Source: Gordionus sp. m RMFG-2023 (Eukaryota; Nematomorpha; Gordioida; Chordodea; Parachordodidae). From it: 64,000 nucleotides of DNA. The stretch's first letter is position 1; each line of letters starts with the position of its first letter. Below the pieces are notes generated by a model, which saw only the letters and a program-made list of their open reading frames with translations, did no database searches and was not told the DNA's origin. Positions 45,501-54,125 of this stretch are shown here, piece after piece. The position numbers were made by a program, and so were the translations under genes. The stretch spans positions 1 to 64,000 of the forward strand of contig NC_088775.1 of assembly GCF_954871325.1 (NCBI RefSeq), given 5' to 3'.

Positions 45501-48500
45501 GCTAATTATTAAAATACTTTAATTACCTTTTTACGGTAATATCCTTTAAGTGCCAGGTTATTTTAAAAAATAAATTAAACTCAAAAAAAAACAATATTTA
45601 CTTTGGCAGAAAAAAAAATTAATATTTAATAAAAACTAAAAAAATAAATTAATTTCTTGCGAACAAAAATTAGTGTTTGTTAAACAGCTCGACTAGAATA
45701 ATATTGAGCAAGCCTGAAAATTTTGCAAGAAAGAAAGAAAGAAAGAAAGAATATTGAATATATTATTTTATCACGGTATTTGAATACCCTTGTTTAAGTT
45801 TATACAAAGGAGAGATATATGTTTTATTCCTTATGCATTTTTCGAAACCGTTTTGAGATGATTCAAAGCGACTTGCCCAAAGGAGCAGGATGACGTAGCC
45901 GATGGTGACAAAGTGCGGTTATCGCCCATCAGGTGGGAATATTTTTGGCTTTTCACTGACTCAGCCCTGAGAAGAGGGGTTATGTATATTATTAAAAGGG
46001 GCAAGAGGGTCTATGAAAGTAAAATCCCAGACCAAGGGTTCGCTGGATATAAAGGGGACTATAGTTTTGCAGTCAGGGCGGCGTTTTTTTTATCTATGCA
46101 GAATGTGGGTTCAAGAATGCAAGATAAATTTGCCATTTTGCGAGCATATTTAGTTAAACTATTTTATAAAAAATATGACAGACCTTACTGTAAAAAATTT
46201 AGCTAAAAGGTCGCTTATAGATACAATGGAACTGGTTAACTCCTTTCCGCCTTACTTAAGAGGACTTTGGTAATCCCGTTTTTTATATTCAGTGTCCGAT
46301 TAATAAAAAAAAACTAATAATATAATTTAATCAATAATAATCATTTCCAATGACACGATTAAATAACTAATCATACTTACAACAATAATGTGTGTAATAT
46401 TATACACATATGACTTATATAAATAATAACAATAATATGTGTTCATATATTACACAATATGGGATATGATGAGTGATATTCTGGAGCATGTTTCAACTTC
46501 CGATTAAATCTTTATGGCGCGTTATCCTCCTTTTCCATCAAATTGTCAGACCTCGTCTTTCATTAAAGAATCATATCTTTTGTTTACGCGTTCCCCTTTC
46601 CTTTCTGAGCTGTTTTGCCTCTTCCAAGTTTTCAGTCTTGGCAATACTTACTTTAATTTCTCTTTGTTTAGCTATAAATTTAATTTTTTTTTTACTAATT
46701 TCAGCTTTCATGAAGCATTTGTGCTTCCATTTGCTCTTCTTCACTCCATTCCTAAAATCAGATTTATTGATTTGCATGATTATCTCCCAATTTTAAGCAA
46801 GGTTCACAATAAATATAATCAGGCATTATGGCGCTTTTCTTATTTCCATTCTTCGAGATGAGATCTTCAAAGTACCTCTAGACACAACTTGATTAAAGAT
46901 TAGTAGAGAGAGTTGTTATTTCATAATTGTATGTAGGGTGGGTTTAAAACGTGCAATTCCAGAGCAAATGGGGCACAGATGCTTCATGAAAGCTAAAATT
47001 ATTAGTAAAAAATATAAAATTTATAGTTAAACAAAGATAAATTATTGCCAAGACTGAGAACTTGGAAGAAGCAAAACAGCTCAAAAAGAAAGGGGAACGC
47101 GTAAAAAAAAAAATATGATTCTAATGAATCGGAAAAAGAGGATAACGCGCCAAAAGATAAAAAGGAAGATGAAATCTAGAATATTAATATCATATTCCAT
47201 AGTATAATATATAACACATATTCTTGTTAGGGTTAAGATAAGTCGTATTTGTATAAAGATATTTAAATCGTGTTATTGAAAAATGATTATATTGATTAAA
47301 TTATACTAAGAGTTTTTGTTTATAATTAAATATTAAAAAAAGGAATTACCGCTCCAAAGTGAGGAGGCTTAATATTTTAAAAAAATGGTTACTGAAGTCT
47401 TCTTTAAGCAAGGCGGCTGAATATAAGAAGGAGTTAACCAGAGTCATTTTTATCTGTAAGCGACCACTGTGCTAAATTTTTTACAGTTAGGACCTGTCGT
47501 CCGTGAGTGCTGCTGAAATTATTTTCTTTTTACAATTATTATCATGTGTTTTTTTGATTTATTGTAAAATTGTTTAAATTGTAAGAATATGCTCGCAATT
47601 ATTTGTTTAAGTAAAAATAAAAAATAGTTTTTAACAGAATAAAACATGAAAATTTTACGATCAAACTTGATTTTGAAAAACGTAATTAACTTATAAATTT
47701 TTTGGGAAGCTTTACAATATAATTTGGAGAAAAATTATTACTATATAATCGTGGGCCTGAGTATTATACCATTCAATGTTCACTTTTTGGAAAAAAAATG
47801 AATCTTAGTGATTAGGATGGTTAAAAAATTAAGGCATAAGAATTACTATTAGAGCATCTCTGTTTTGAAGTTTTAAAGGAAATGCTATAAATTAGTTTTC
47901 AAAAAAAAAAAATTAAGTATGGATAAATTTATAGCGATCTTGCTATAGAGTTTTATCTGTCAAAACTCATATTTATCGGAATGACTTTCTCTTCGACCCG
48001 AATAGAACTGGACAAATATTCTCTTTTAGACTGAAGCTACTCTAATTTTTTTCCCAGTGTGTTTTTAATAGTGTTAATAAAAGTTACTGTCAAAGTAACA
48101 GTTAGTAGTGTTGTCAAAGTTTGATACAATTTACATCTCTAAATAATAAGTAGTTTAAAAAAAGTTAGAATTACGAGTTAAATTTAAATATTTATATAGA
48201 ATGAGTTTGAGTATTAATAAAGTAGGTAGTCATAACTAGCTACAAGTAAGCTTCTAGTTACAACTGTCTAGTTACAATTAAGTAATTATGTATCTGTTAA
48301 TATCTAATTTTAACAACACTATAAAGTTCTAGTTATTTACTCAGTGCAAAATCTTATTTTGCACAAGCTTGCTTATAATATAATTTTCCCACTTAATTTT
48401 TCATAACTCCGATCCGAAATTAGAAATGATTTCTTAGGTAGTTGGAAGAACTCTCGGCCTTAGGAAAAGGAAGATCAGCAAGAATGTTGGGTGGATTAGA

Positions 48501-51357
48501 GGTCAAATCGGCACGACCATTTTGGACTGGGCTGGACAGACGTGTTTTTACCGGTTGGGTTATAAATTTGCAAAAAAAATTTAAAGTTCAAAATTCAAAC
48601 TTTTTCTGGATCAGAGATTTTCAAGAGCTAAGCTGGCCTGAACCTGCCTCTAGGTTAGTAGGACAAGACAGGGATATGACTTTTTAGATTAATTTCTGAA
48701 ATTGTAAACTAAGCGACCAAATAATTCCACGATAAACACAAAATTTAAAGGTTATTTATACTATATATTTTAGGACATTCAATTTATAATAATTGTTTTT
48801 TTGTTTATATAATCATATTAATGATGATTTGTTACCCAGATAACAAATAATAATTATTATTATAACGGTATGATACGGTAATATAAATAATATCTTTAAT
48901 GATTCTTACGTGGGAATAATGTAGGTCTTAAAATCATTTTCCAATGATTCGCTGAGAAACCAAAAATTCTTGATCCAAGGGGCATTTATCTATAAAATAA
49001 AATAATAAAATCAAAGTATGAAATGCTCTTCAAAATAAAAAAAAACAAGATTTTTTTAAAATGAAGATTATCTTGACAATGCCAAAATAGGATTGGTCAA
49101 ATTTTACCTAAAAGGGATTCCTCATCGACTCTATTTTAAATCATCTATGAGGTATCAAATGTGTTCATTCATTCTTTCCAATCATACATTTTATAGTTAT
49201 ATTTTATAATTTGCATTGGAACCTCTTCAATAACATCAGGGTTAAATATTTCTTCCTCAAGTTCCTCTTTGGCCATAACATCAGCACAATAATTTCCTTG
49301 CTAGGTTCTACCCCACACATTTCTGCTATCTTCTTATAAGTTGCCAAATGAGTGCTTGTACCAGACAACTTATCTGTATATCCCGCTACACCCTCACAAA
49401 GATAGTTAGCACCAACATGTTAAAATGCTGGATGCTTCATAATTTCTGTGACTTTATATTTTAAAGCACTGAATTCATCCAGGTTAGGCAACAGAACAAT
49501 TGTGTTTCTGACCATGCAACTAAAGAAGGTGTTTGCGACAAAGTGTCAAGTGGTTCCAGCTGGATTGCTGTTGATTCTCAGTGTTAGGTCAGCAGTGGGC
49601 TTTATTCTCGCATTGCTTGGCATATCTTTTATACACTGTGCAAAGGCAATGCCTTTAAGTCTGTTAATTTTCTAGTTGCCAACTAGTGATCATAATTTCC
49701 ATCTAGCTTGGCTCTCATTACTTTCCTTAGGTAGCCAGCTGGCACCTTGATGTGTGGTGGTTTTCTTTATAAAAGCTCCCTTTAGCAGCACTGATTAAAA
49801 TGACACAGCTTTAAGTTGAATATTTTTGAAAAAATGGGGATAAATCATTATTTTGATTGAATGCCCTAAATATTGTCTTTATCAATAGAAATGGGAAATT
49901 TTAAAATTTCTTGTTTTTCCCATTGTATATATTTTAAAAAATTTAGCATACAAAATATTGATTTCTTTATGGCATTGTCAAATATAGAAGGTAAATAAAA
50001 ATTAATCAAATATTGTATCAGTATTGGTTATAGGATTATATTGTATGAATATATTAAAAAAAATAAGATCAAATCAGTTAAAAATTTGTGGATTTGTATC
50101 ATTTGGACATATGATAGATATCCACATGATTAAAATATGAGGCTTTCTCTGGCTTACTCCCCTGCCAAAACATATTAATAAACCATAAATGAAAAAGAAA
50201 TATCTTTAATAATTTTCAAGTTAGATGGATTTGCAGTCCTAGCAATATGTAAATTAATAATTCATTAAACAAATATGACACAAAAATATATATTGTTTTA
50301 TATAAAATAACAATTTTTCAATGAACTAAAAATGTAAATAACTTTGAATTTGATTAGCCAATATAGAAACATGAAAAATAAAATGAAAATAAGCATTGAG
50401 GGAAAGATATAAAATAAAATTATATTACCCTTATTACTTGGCCCTTAATGGGAATCATTGATGATTTATCATTTATAATTTGACCAGCATTGAGACCTGC
50501 ACAATTTATAACAAAGTTGTATTCAGATTTCTCTGTGTTATATGGTAGCTTGTTGATCTAGAACCAAATAAATTTATTTTTACATCCTTTCCTACAAGTT
50601 CTATTTTTTAATCTTATTGTAAATATTTAATTATCCTTGTTTAAATATCCATATTTATTTATTACTAACCAAAAATATATTATATGGAAAAAATTAAATT
50701 AACAAACTTCATGTAAGCCATTTATTTTAGCTAATATGACATGACCATTATTATTCAGAAATTTTTTTAACAATTTTGGTAAATATTTCCTGCATTCTGT
50801 TACTGTAGAAGTAAAAAAACAACCATATCTAAACATATATATTTAATCTTTAATTTAATCAAATTATGATGCACAATACTTTTTGTTTAAATTCAATTTT
50901 TTGAGTTCCTCGCTATCTAAAAAATGAAAATCTAATACCAAATCTTTATACCATAAATCCTAAAATATAAAATTATATATAAAAATTGAAAATAAAGTTT
51001 TAAATATATTACAGCAACAAATTCTAATTTTTCAGCAATTATGTAACCTGAAACCATTTGTACACCATACTCTCCTGCTTCTTCAGACTGAAATATTCGT
51101 AAAAAATGGGCAAATGAATTTCTGTAAATTTCTCTAAATAATTATATAATAAATCTTTGAATATTGCTAAAAATATACTTTTCATACTCCTCTTTTACAT
51201 TATGTGATGGCCTAAATAAGCCAGCAGAACCATCACTTAGTGTATTTTTATTTAGTTTATCAGCTATAATTGTAATATCAGCATCTTTAAAATGAGATTG
51301 TAAAACTGTTGCAGTAGAAAGGCCAATTACACCCGCTCCTATGATTGCAATTCTCAT
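30232..51357 (-). CDS. D-amino-acid / D-aspartate oxidase, eight exons
   Basis: The predicted enzyme is an FAD flavoprotein that oxidatively deaminates D-amino acids to 2-oxo acids, ammonia and peroxide. Exons, 5' to 3': 51179-51357, 51013-51133, 50880-50959, 50708-50828, 50429-50557, 48910-48989, 36020-36137, 30232-30513. All junctions fit GT-AG and keep one frame; the sum is 1110 nt, or 369 residues plus stop, against about 340-350 for the family. Landmarks: GAGVIG FAD loop (residues 7-12), VINCAGLNAG and IPIKGQV in exon 5, APWIK in exon 6, TYIIP with the substrate-binding Tyr (about 233), GLRP with the substrate-binding Arg (about 288), HNYGHGGNGV (about 329-338). The C-terminus is Asp-rich and lacks a visible SKL-type peroxisomal signal. 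D-amino-acid and D-aspartate oxidases cannot be separated here. The exon model is my inference without transcripts. Confidence 0.87.
30714..30835. repeat. GC-rich patch, possible MITE remnant in intron 7
   Basis: AGGCCCGGGTT, CCGTCGAGTCGA and GAGCCGGGTGG stand out in AT-rich intron 7 and resemble decayed ends of the GC-rich hAT MITE family. Confidence 0.35.
31215..31478. mobile_element. GC-rich hAT MITE with ATTTGTAT duplication
   Basis: The left end TATTGATCTGCATC and the right end TTTTGCAGATCTCTA are inverted around GATCTGCA. ATTTGTAT is exact at 31207-31214 and 31479-31486. Both ends carry CCCGGCCCG or CGGGTACGGGTCGAG repeats. This 264-bp copy lies in oxidase intron 7 and anchors the identification of the other GC-rich patches. 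Confidence 0.88.
31487..32276. other. Intronic spacer, nothing recognised
   Basis: AT-rich part of oxidase intron 7. No frame or repeat supported. Confidence 0.45.
32277..33664. repeat. Diverged long inverted repeat carrying gag-type sequence
   Basis: The arms at about 32277-32800 and 33095-33664 align as inverted copies (for example TTACTGGACTTTGA and TTTTAGGTGTCAGTCGGAGG in both). Divergence is much higher than in the 16-kb or 36-kb palindromes, so it is older. The spacer is about 290 bp. A hAT MITE sits at the outer edge of the right arm. Confidence 0.8.
32640..33270. mobile_element. gag-type zinc-knuckle fossil, two inverted copies
   Basis: Both arms keep a segment resembling a retroelement gag: a helical charged part followed by a CCHC knuckle. 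The right arm, read on the minus strand, shows CFRCQSEVHMIGQC, which fits C-x2-C-x4-H-x4-C. The plus-strand copy is similar. Family (LTR kin or a LINE first frame) is not resolved. It is broken and old. Confidence 0.6.
33672..33847. mobile_element. hAT-type MITE, GTCACRAG duplication
   Basis: The left end TAGTGTTGTTAAACGGCT and the right end AACGTTTAACAAAACTA are inverted. The flanks GTCACGAG (33664-33671) and GTCACAAG (33848-33855) match at seven of eight positions. It is the same family as 28237 and 44516. It lies in oxidase intron 7. Confidence 0.85.
34660..35055 (+). pseudogene. LINE ORF2 C-terminal fragment
   Basis: The reading shows the post-RT tail common to animal LINEs: EAKLERREVGMIR, then MCGVPLKERK, ELRARMGIEVIGVAK, RLRLFGHVERMTKDDWKRC, GGSRPSGRPKMT and MRNMNLTNINAKDRQK. 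In-frame stops interrupt it twice before RLRLFGHVERM (after GMIR and after GVAK), and the RT core and endonuclease are absent. It is a dead 3' fragment in oxidase intron 7, and the ATG-initiated frame at 34825 is part of it rather than a host gene. Confidence 0.85.
35100..35802. other. Intronic spacer, nothing recognised
   Basis: AT-rich part of oxidase intron 7. It includes repeated AAATCGCGCGAATT and GATTCGCGCAATT words near 35640-35730, without further structure. Confidence 0.4.
35803..35958. mobile_element. hAT-type MITE next to oxidase exon 7
   Basis: The left end CAGAGTTGTTAAAGGATC and the right end TTTTAACAACTCTG are inverted. GTAAATAT is exact at 35795-35802 and 35959-35966. The core has repeated TATCTAGATAC words. 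It ends 61 bp downstream (gene sense) of the exon 7 donor without touching it. Confidence 0.92.
36020..36137 (-). CDS. Oxidase exon 7
   Basis: 118 nt, between acceptor TATTTAAG and donor GTATTT. It encodes TQTVVLGATRDEG and then EAIMQRCAGLVPSVK, matching the TQTV-LG and L-PSL segments of the family. It is GC-rich against its surroundings. The frame continues past the donor into intron and a MITE, so the longer frame seen there is only partly coding. Confidence 0.9.
36138..36517. other. Intron 6 spacer beside exon 7
   Basis: No gene or repeat recognised in this part of oxidase intron 6, apart from its splice acceptor. Confidence 0.4.
36518..38686. repeat. Long palindrome made from the 5' part of a MULE
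   Basis: The left arm (36518-37606) and right arm (37773-38686) are inverted copies about 98% identical in the stretches I compared. The spacer is about 166 bp. The right arm is the genuine 5' part of the MULE gene; the left arm repeats it in reverse, including the FLYWCH region and about 118 transposase codons (minus strand 36504-36872). The left arm also has an extra 79-bp tandem unit (TTTGATGCTAAGAATAAAAT repeated). The palindrome lies in oxidase intron 6. Confidence 0.93.
39060..41727 (-). mobile_element. TIR DNA transposon inserted in the MULE, unclassified
   Basis: Terminal inverted repeats of roughly 490-520 bp (39060-39546 and 41210-41727) begin GGCCATTCCACGTCAAATCG. CACAGG is duplicated at 39054-39059 and 41728-41733; if the terminus is GGGCC instead, the duplication is ACAG (4 bp). 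The minus strand carries a partial transposase-like gene. Superfamily uncertain; the 4-bp reading would suit Sola or Academ-type elements, the 6-bp reading would not. Confidence 0.85.
39752..40856 (-). pseudogene. Transposase-like protein with the core missing
   Basis: The main frame 39984-40856 (290 codons) starts MDIPNIKISRCCNPF, has a C-x2-C pair in LICSSCRQKLAKL, a basic linker, then SITNKYRLLTLLPSNWTVRR, a segment VQKRLILINLRELYLKFK, and IGFSKFCDLRPENCVF. An overlapping frame (39752-40072) supplies a C-terminal part, EYEKEQIILKERF and RTIPGTQKFHAFYPIS. I recall animal transposon proteins where these two blocks are separated by a long catalytic region, so this copy looks internally deleted. 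The recalled family resemblance is from memory and unverified. Confidence 0.6.
42079..42784. other. MULE 3' flank and intron 6 spacer
   Basis: A short inverted pair GATGATGGGC (about 42092) and GCCCATCATCTA (about 42269) lies downstream of the MULE stop. The frame 42407-42661 is hydrophobic low-complexity sequence and not supported. Confidence 0.4.
42785..43535. repeat. 125-bp satellite array, about six units
   Basis: GTTAATCAGATATT begins units at 42791, 42916, 43041, 43166, 43292 and 43416, with steps of 124-126 bp. Neighbouring units are nearly identical (TCAAAGGAGTTCTTAGTAAG in each); the last is decayed. The array is in oxidase intron 6. Confidence 0.93.
43536..44507. other. Intron 6 spacer, nothing recognised
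   Basis: AT-rich with short local repeats of TTAAATATTAAATAATTTAC near 44080-44130. No gene. Confidence 0.45.
44516..44678. mobile_element. hAT-type MITE with GTTGTAAT duplication
   Basis: The left end CAGGGTTGTTAATCGGCT and the right end AGCCGTTTAACAACACTA are inverted. GTTGTAAT is exact at 44508-44515 and 44679-44686. Same family as 28237 and 33672. It is in oxidase intron 6. Confidence 0.93.
45223..45730. mobile_element. Partial copies of the TGTTGTTAAAC MITE family
   Basis: AAGTTGTTAAACGTAG followed by CTAACTCAATATTTCATCC at 45223-45320, and GTGTTTGTTAAACAGCTCGA at 45674, match the left part of the 33672 element. No right ends or target duplications were found. A (GAAA)n run follows at 45731-45750. 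Confidence 0.5.
45913..46206 (+). pseudogene. Unrecognised frame of balanced composition
   Basis: The 97 codons read LSPIRWEYFWLFTDSALRRG, KIPDQGFAGYKGDYSFAVRA and MQDKFAILRAYLVKLFYKKY, with far higher GC than the flanks. An overlapping frame at the end reads NLAKRSLIDTMELVNSFPPY. Part of this tail is repeated in reverse at 47.4-47.5 kb by the palindrome. It is probably a fragment of a mobile-element gene; I cannot name the family. Confidence 0.4.
46173..47500. repeat. Inverted duplication, arms about 580 bp
   Basis: The left arm (46173 to about 46755) and right arm (about 46952 to 47500) align in reverse: GGTTAACTCC with GGAGTTAACC, ACGCGTTCCCCTTTC with GAAAGGGGAACGCGT, and GCTTTCATGAAGC with GCTTCATGAAAGC. 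The spacer is about 195 bp. The minus-strand frame in the left arm (46571-46777) reads KWKHKCFMKAEISKKKIK and ENLEEAKQLRKER, a basic charged product of unknown family; the right arm has a decayed copy. Confidence 0.85.
47501..48105. other. Intron 6 spacer
   Basis: No gene recognised. Confidence 0.4.
48106..48321. mobile_element. MITE-like element with TAGTGTTGT ends
   Basis: TAGTGTTGTCAAAGTT at the left and AATTTTAACAACACTA at the right are inverted. The flanks do not match over 8 bp, so either the ends or the duplication have decayed. The interior repeats GTTACAA and AGTTACAACTG words. Confidence 0.5.
48430..48690. other. GC-rich block in intron 6 near exon 6
   Basis: About 250 bp with much higher GC than the flanks. 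CAGAGATTTTCAAGAG followed by CTGGCCTGAACCTGCC resembles a hAT end of the GC-rich family. An 81-codon frame covers it, but its protein is not recognisable and coding is doubtful. Confidence 0.35.
48910..48989 (-). CDS. Oxidase exon 6
   Basis: This is an 80-nt exon between acceptor TTTTATAG and donor GTAAGA. It encodes INAPWIKNFWFLSESLENDF and KTYIIP, matching the family's APW-K and YIIP segments. It ends in phase 2, which exon 7 completes to Thr. It is too short to appear as an independent frame and was found by looking for the missing segment. Confidence 0.88.
49150..49800 (-). pseudogene. Decayed coding relic in oxidase intron 5
   Basis: The minus strand shows adjoining protein-like stretches with normal composition: LKGIAFAQCIKDMPSNARIK, PTADLTLRINSNPAG, VRNTIVLLPNLDEFSALKYK and HVGANYLCEGVAGYTDKLSG. 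It is clearly not host intron by composition. I do not recognise the family with confidence; a mobile or viral-type gene relic is possible. It is broken. Confidence 0.5.
50429..51357 (-). CDS. Oxidase exons 1-5 (FAD domain and start)
   Basis: Exon 1 (51179-51357) starts at ATG 51357 with MRIAIIGAGVIGLS and ends in phase 2. Exon 2 (51013-51133) gives EIYRNSFAHFLRIF and GVQMVSGY. Exon 3 (50880-50959) gives DLWYKDLVLDFHFLDSEELK. Exon 4 (50708-50828) gives YGCFFTSTVTECRKYLPKLL. Exon 5 (50429-50557) gives YNFVINCAGLNAGQI and IPIKGQVIR. Introns are 45, 53, 51 and 150 nt. The order and spacing match the family's N-terminal two-thirds. These exons are more AT-rich than exons 7 and 8. Confidence 0.9.
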
Positions 51358-52019
51358 TTTTAAAAATAATTTTTACACATGTTTTAACACTTTTATCAAC
51401 AAGGAATATATTTATAAAATTTTTAAATTATAACAAAAACATGGGACGTCGTTAACTAAATACTATTTTGAAAAATGTATTAGCACTTTATTATAATATT
51501 TAAGTAAATAGTACCTGTAATAATGTGGAAAGTATATATAGTTATTATCGAAATATATGCCAAAATCAATTGCTGTCTATTATTCGACAATCTCGCACTC
51601 CAACTTTTCAAAATATTTACTAAATTATTAGTTTTCATTAATTTTAGCAACTCACATTCCACTGAAATGAATCCACTTGTTTTATCAATAAAACGAATCC
51701 ATAGATCTTAAAAAATCTATATGCATCAGCTTCTACGGAATTGTTGGTATATTCAAGAGTATAACGGAGTTACAATTATTCCTTATCGTGTTGTTTGATA
51801 TCCACGACACTGATTAACATAGTTTCACACATCATGGTCGCTTAGGGCAGGCACAAGCAATAAAATAGTAATACTAACATCACGGCCTGGGTGACCCCTG
51901 TGATGTGTAAAAATTCTTTATTTATATATTTGGAAAAACTAATATTGCATTTTATTTTATATGCCATTATATAGGCTTAGCCAGGATTTTCATAAAGGTG
52001 GTGGTGAATTAAAAAATAA
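51358..52019. other. Region upstream of the oxidase start
   Basis: No promoter element can be assigned. Overlapping frames on both strands at 51480-51711 lack support. The patch 51781-51905 has better complexity and contains an imperfect hairpin (ACATCACGG pairing with CCTGTGATGT) of unknown meaning. Confidence 0.35.
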
Positions 52020-52100
52020 GTGGGGACTTTGTCTCCAAACCCTCTTTTGGGCGGGCCTTCGGCCCGCTTTTGTCCGGCCTTCCGCCAAGTTATCTTAGTC
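51970..52100. mobile_element. Possible TE end with strong GC hairpin
   Basis: GGCTTAGCCAGGATTTTCAT resembles a hAT-type CAGTGGCTTAGCC terminus. Downstream, GCGGGCCTTCGGCCCGC (52053-52069 region) forms a perfect seven-pair stem with a three-base loop, followed by GTCCGGCCTTCCGCC. A similar GGCCC-rich motif is at 13108-13140 inside hAT relic A. No partner end found. Confidence 0.35.
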
Positions 52101-52845
52101 TATATATAGTCATAAAATATTTTTACAAAAAAAATAAGCCTGGAACAAATATGAAATTCATTTTTATTAGTTTATATAAAATATAATAAATTACTTGTAT
52201 ATACATTAATATAAAAGCATGGTAATAATTTATTCCAAACAATTATAAAAAATTTATTTATAAAAAGTAAGTACTCATATAGTTGATATTCCTCTATTAT
52301 ATAGAATTAGTTACAAAATACTAGGTAAAATTTAACTTTTACAGACATGTTTGACAGTTAGAGAATATATTACAGTTAATAATTTAACACATTTTACTAA
52401 TCAATGCTCTTGAAAATAAATATAGCGACAATTTGCACGCAATAATTTAACGCCATCTATTTATTTTAAGGAAAAAATAATATCAAAATATAATATTCAT
52501 ATTATATTTTCCCACAATATCTTTAAAAGATATTTTCTGATGTCCCTATCAACATGTAGATTTCTGTAAAATATATAACTCGCTATATTGGTAAAAATTA
52601 CTTGATTGTCATATGATAATTGATAAAATTAGATATACTGTAAATCTACGACATATAATATTCCACTGATTGTGCTTTAATATTTTTATTTAATTTATGA
52701 TTTAATCACTAGTTTTATAACTATATTTTACTATTAAGATAAATAAATTAAAATTACTCACTTTATAAAAAATTATATTTGATATATTATATTATTTAGT
52801 AATTTTATAGATCTATTATCTATATTATAATTTTCCGATGTCCTC
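52101..52845. other. Spacer, nothing recognised
   Basis: AT-rich and non-coding. Confidence 0.45.
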
Positions 52846-52898
52846 ACTACGTCATCGTGACGTCATGTCATTGCTACGTCATGTCATCGGTACGTATT
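52846..52898. repeat. CRE-like TACGTCAT repeat cluster
   Basis: CTACGTCATCG, then the full palindrome TGACGTCA (52858-52865), then GCTACGTCATGTCATCGG. TACGTCAT/TGACGTCAT words recur three times within 45 bp. The full site equals the CREB/ATF consensus, but proof of function is lacking. It is 1.5 kb upstream of the oxidase ATG. Confidence 0.4.
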
Positions 52899-53059
52899 TA
52901 TTTTTATTTTTTTTATTTGTTGATTTTATTTATTTATTTTATATAAACAGATGGAAATATTTTTGGGCTAGAAAATTCTGCGGAAAAATGGATGATGATA
53001 TTCCCTCAACTTTCTGAATATGAATAAGAGTGAATAAAAAATAATTAAAATTTCAATGT

Positions 53060-53880
53060 CTCTTCATTTCTCAAGATTCAGGCTAACTTTTTATTTCACT
53101 TATTCCTTTCTTTATTTTTTAGATTACCTTATCAATTTTTATCTCATATTATCAATTACACATTAATGTAATTTTCTCTACAAGATACTCAACTTATATA
53201 TTTTTTTTGTCTGTACTGATATCACAATTATACTCATATATTTCTTTCATAACCAATAATTAAGAAGATAACCAAATATATTCAAATATTTAAATATTCT
53301 TATCCTACTTATAATCTCCAACCCTTATAAGTAACTCTTTCTTTATTTTTTCCCATCCCTTAGTGAATTCATTTATCACTAAATTTTATTATCTCATTCT
53401 TTTCTTCCTATCTCTATTATTTATTAACCACTACTTCTCGATACCTTATCAATTCCTTTAATTTAATTTTTATTATTTTTATAATATAATTATTTATACC
53501 TTCTATTTTCCCCCTTTTTTAGTTTTATTTTAATTACCTTGCAATTTATCCTAATCTTAAAAACATTACATTCATCATGTTATTATTTAACCTTAAACTG
53601 AATTGTCAGCTTTTTCCCTTCTCTTCTATCAATTTATCAAATCGTCTGCTTTCTTTTTCTATTACATAACAAATATCTCTAAAAATTTTTTCTCAAATTA
53701 CCAATTATTTCCATTTAGTCTACTTCTAAAACCTATATCACTATTACTTATTTATTTCTTATATACATATATTTAATAACACCTTTTTTTTTCTTACTAA
53801 ATATAAATTTCTAATTCTTGCCCTACTATTAATATATCTTTATCCTCAGTGGATACTAACTTTATCCACAAGATATACCT
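53060..53880. other. G-depleted, pyrimidine-rich tract
   Basis: The plus strand is dominated by T and C with few G residues for about 800 bp. No gene is visible. Composition is like 18030-18719. Confidence 0.45.
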
Positions 53881-53884
53881 TAAG

Positions 53885-54125
53885 CTCTCTTAAATTAACA
53901 AGCCCTCACAGTAGGGTAAATTACTATTAGTGAATCTTTGCTTATTCATGAGAACTATCGTAATTCCTCTTAAATAAAACGGACCCTGACAATAGGGTAA
54001 ATTACTGCCAAACAGTGAATGCAAAATCACTTCACCGGAGACACCCTCTATGGGGTGGTGGAGTGCCCACTTAATTGTGGGATGTCTCCCCAGTGTATAA
54101 TAGGATAGTACAGGATACAAACAGA
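53885..54125. other. GC-balanced block with duplicated AGGGTAAATTACT
   Basis: AGTAGGGTAAATTACT and AATAGGGTAAATTACTGCC occur 85 bp apart, each preceded by CTCACA- or CCTGACA-like sequence and followed by AGTGAAT. The remainder (GGAGACACCCTCTATGGGG, GGGATGTCTCCCC) can form a hairpin. The adjoining G-poor tract may belong to the same unidentified element. The 76-codon minus frame is not convincing. Confidence 0.4.

Noticed and set aside
52053-52069. Strong GC hairpin considered as a bacterial-type terminator
   Set aside because: Eukaryotic context, no adjacent gene and no T-run; more likely part of a repeat.
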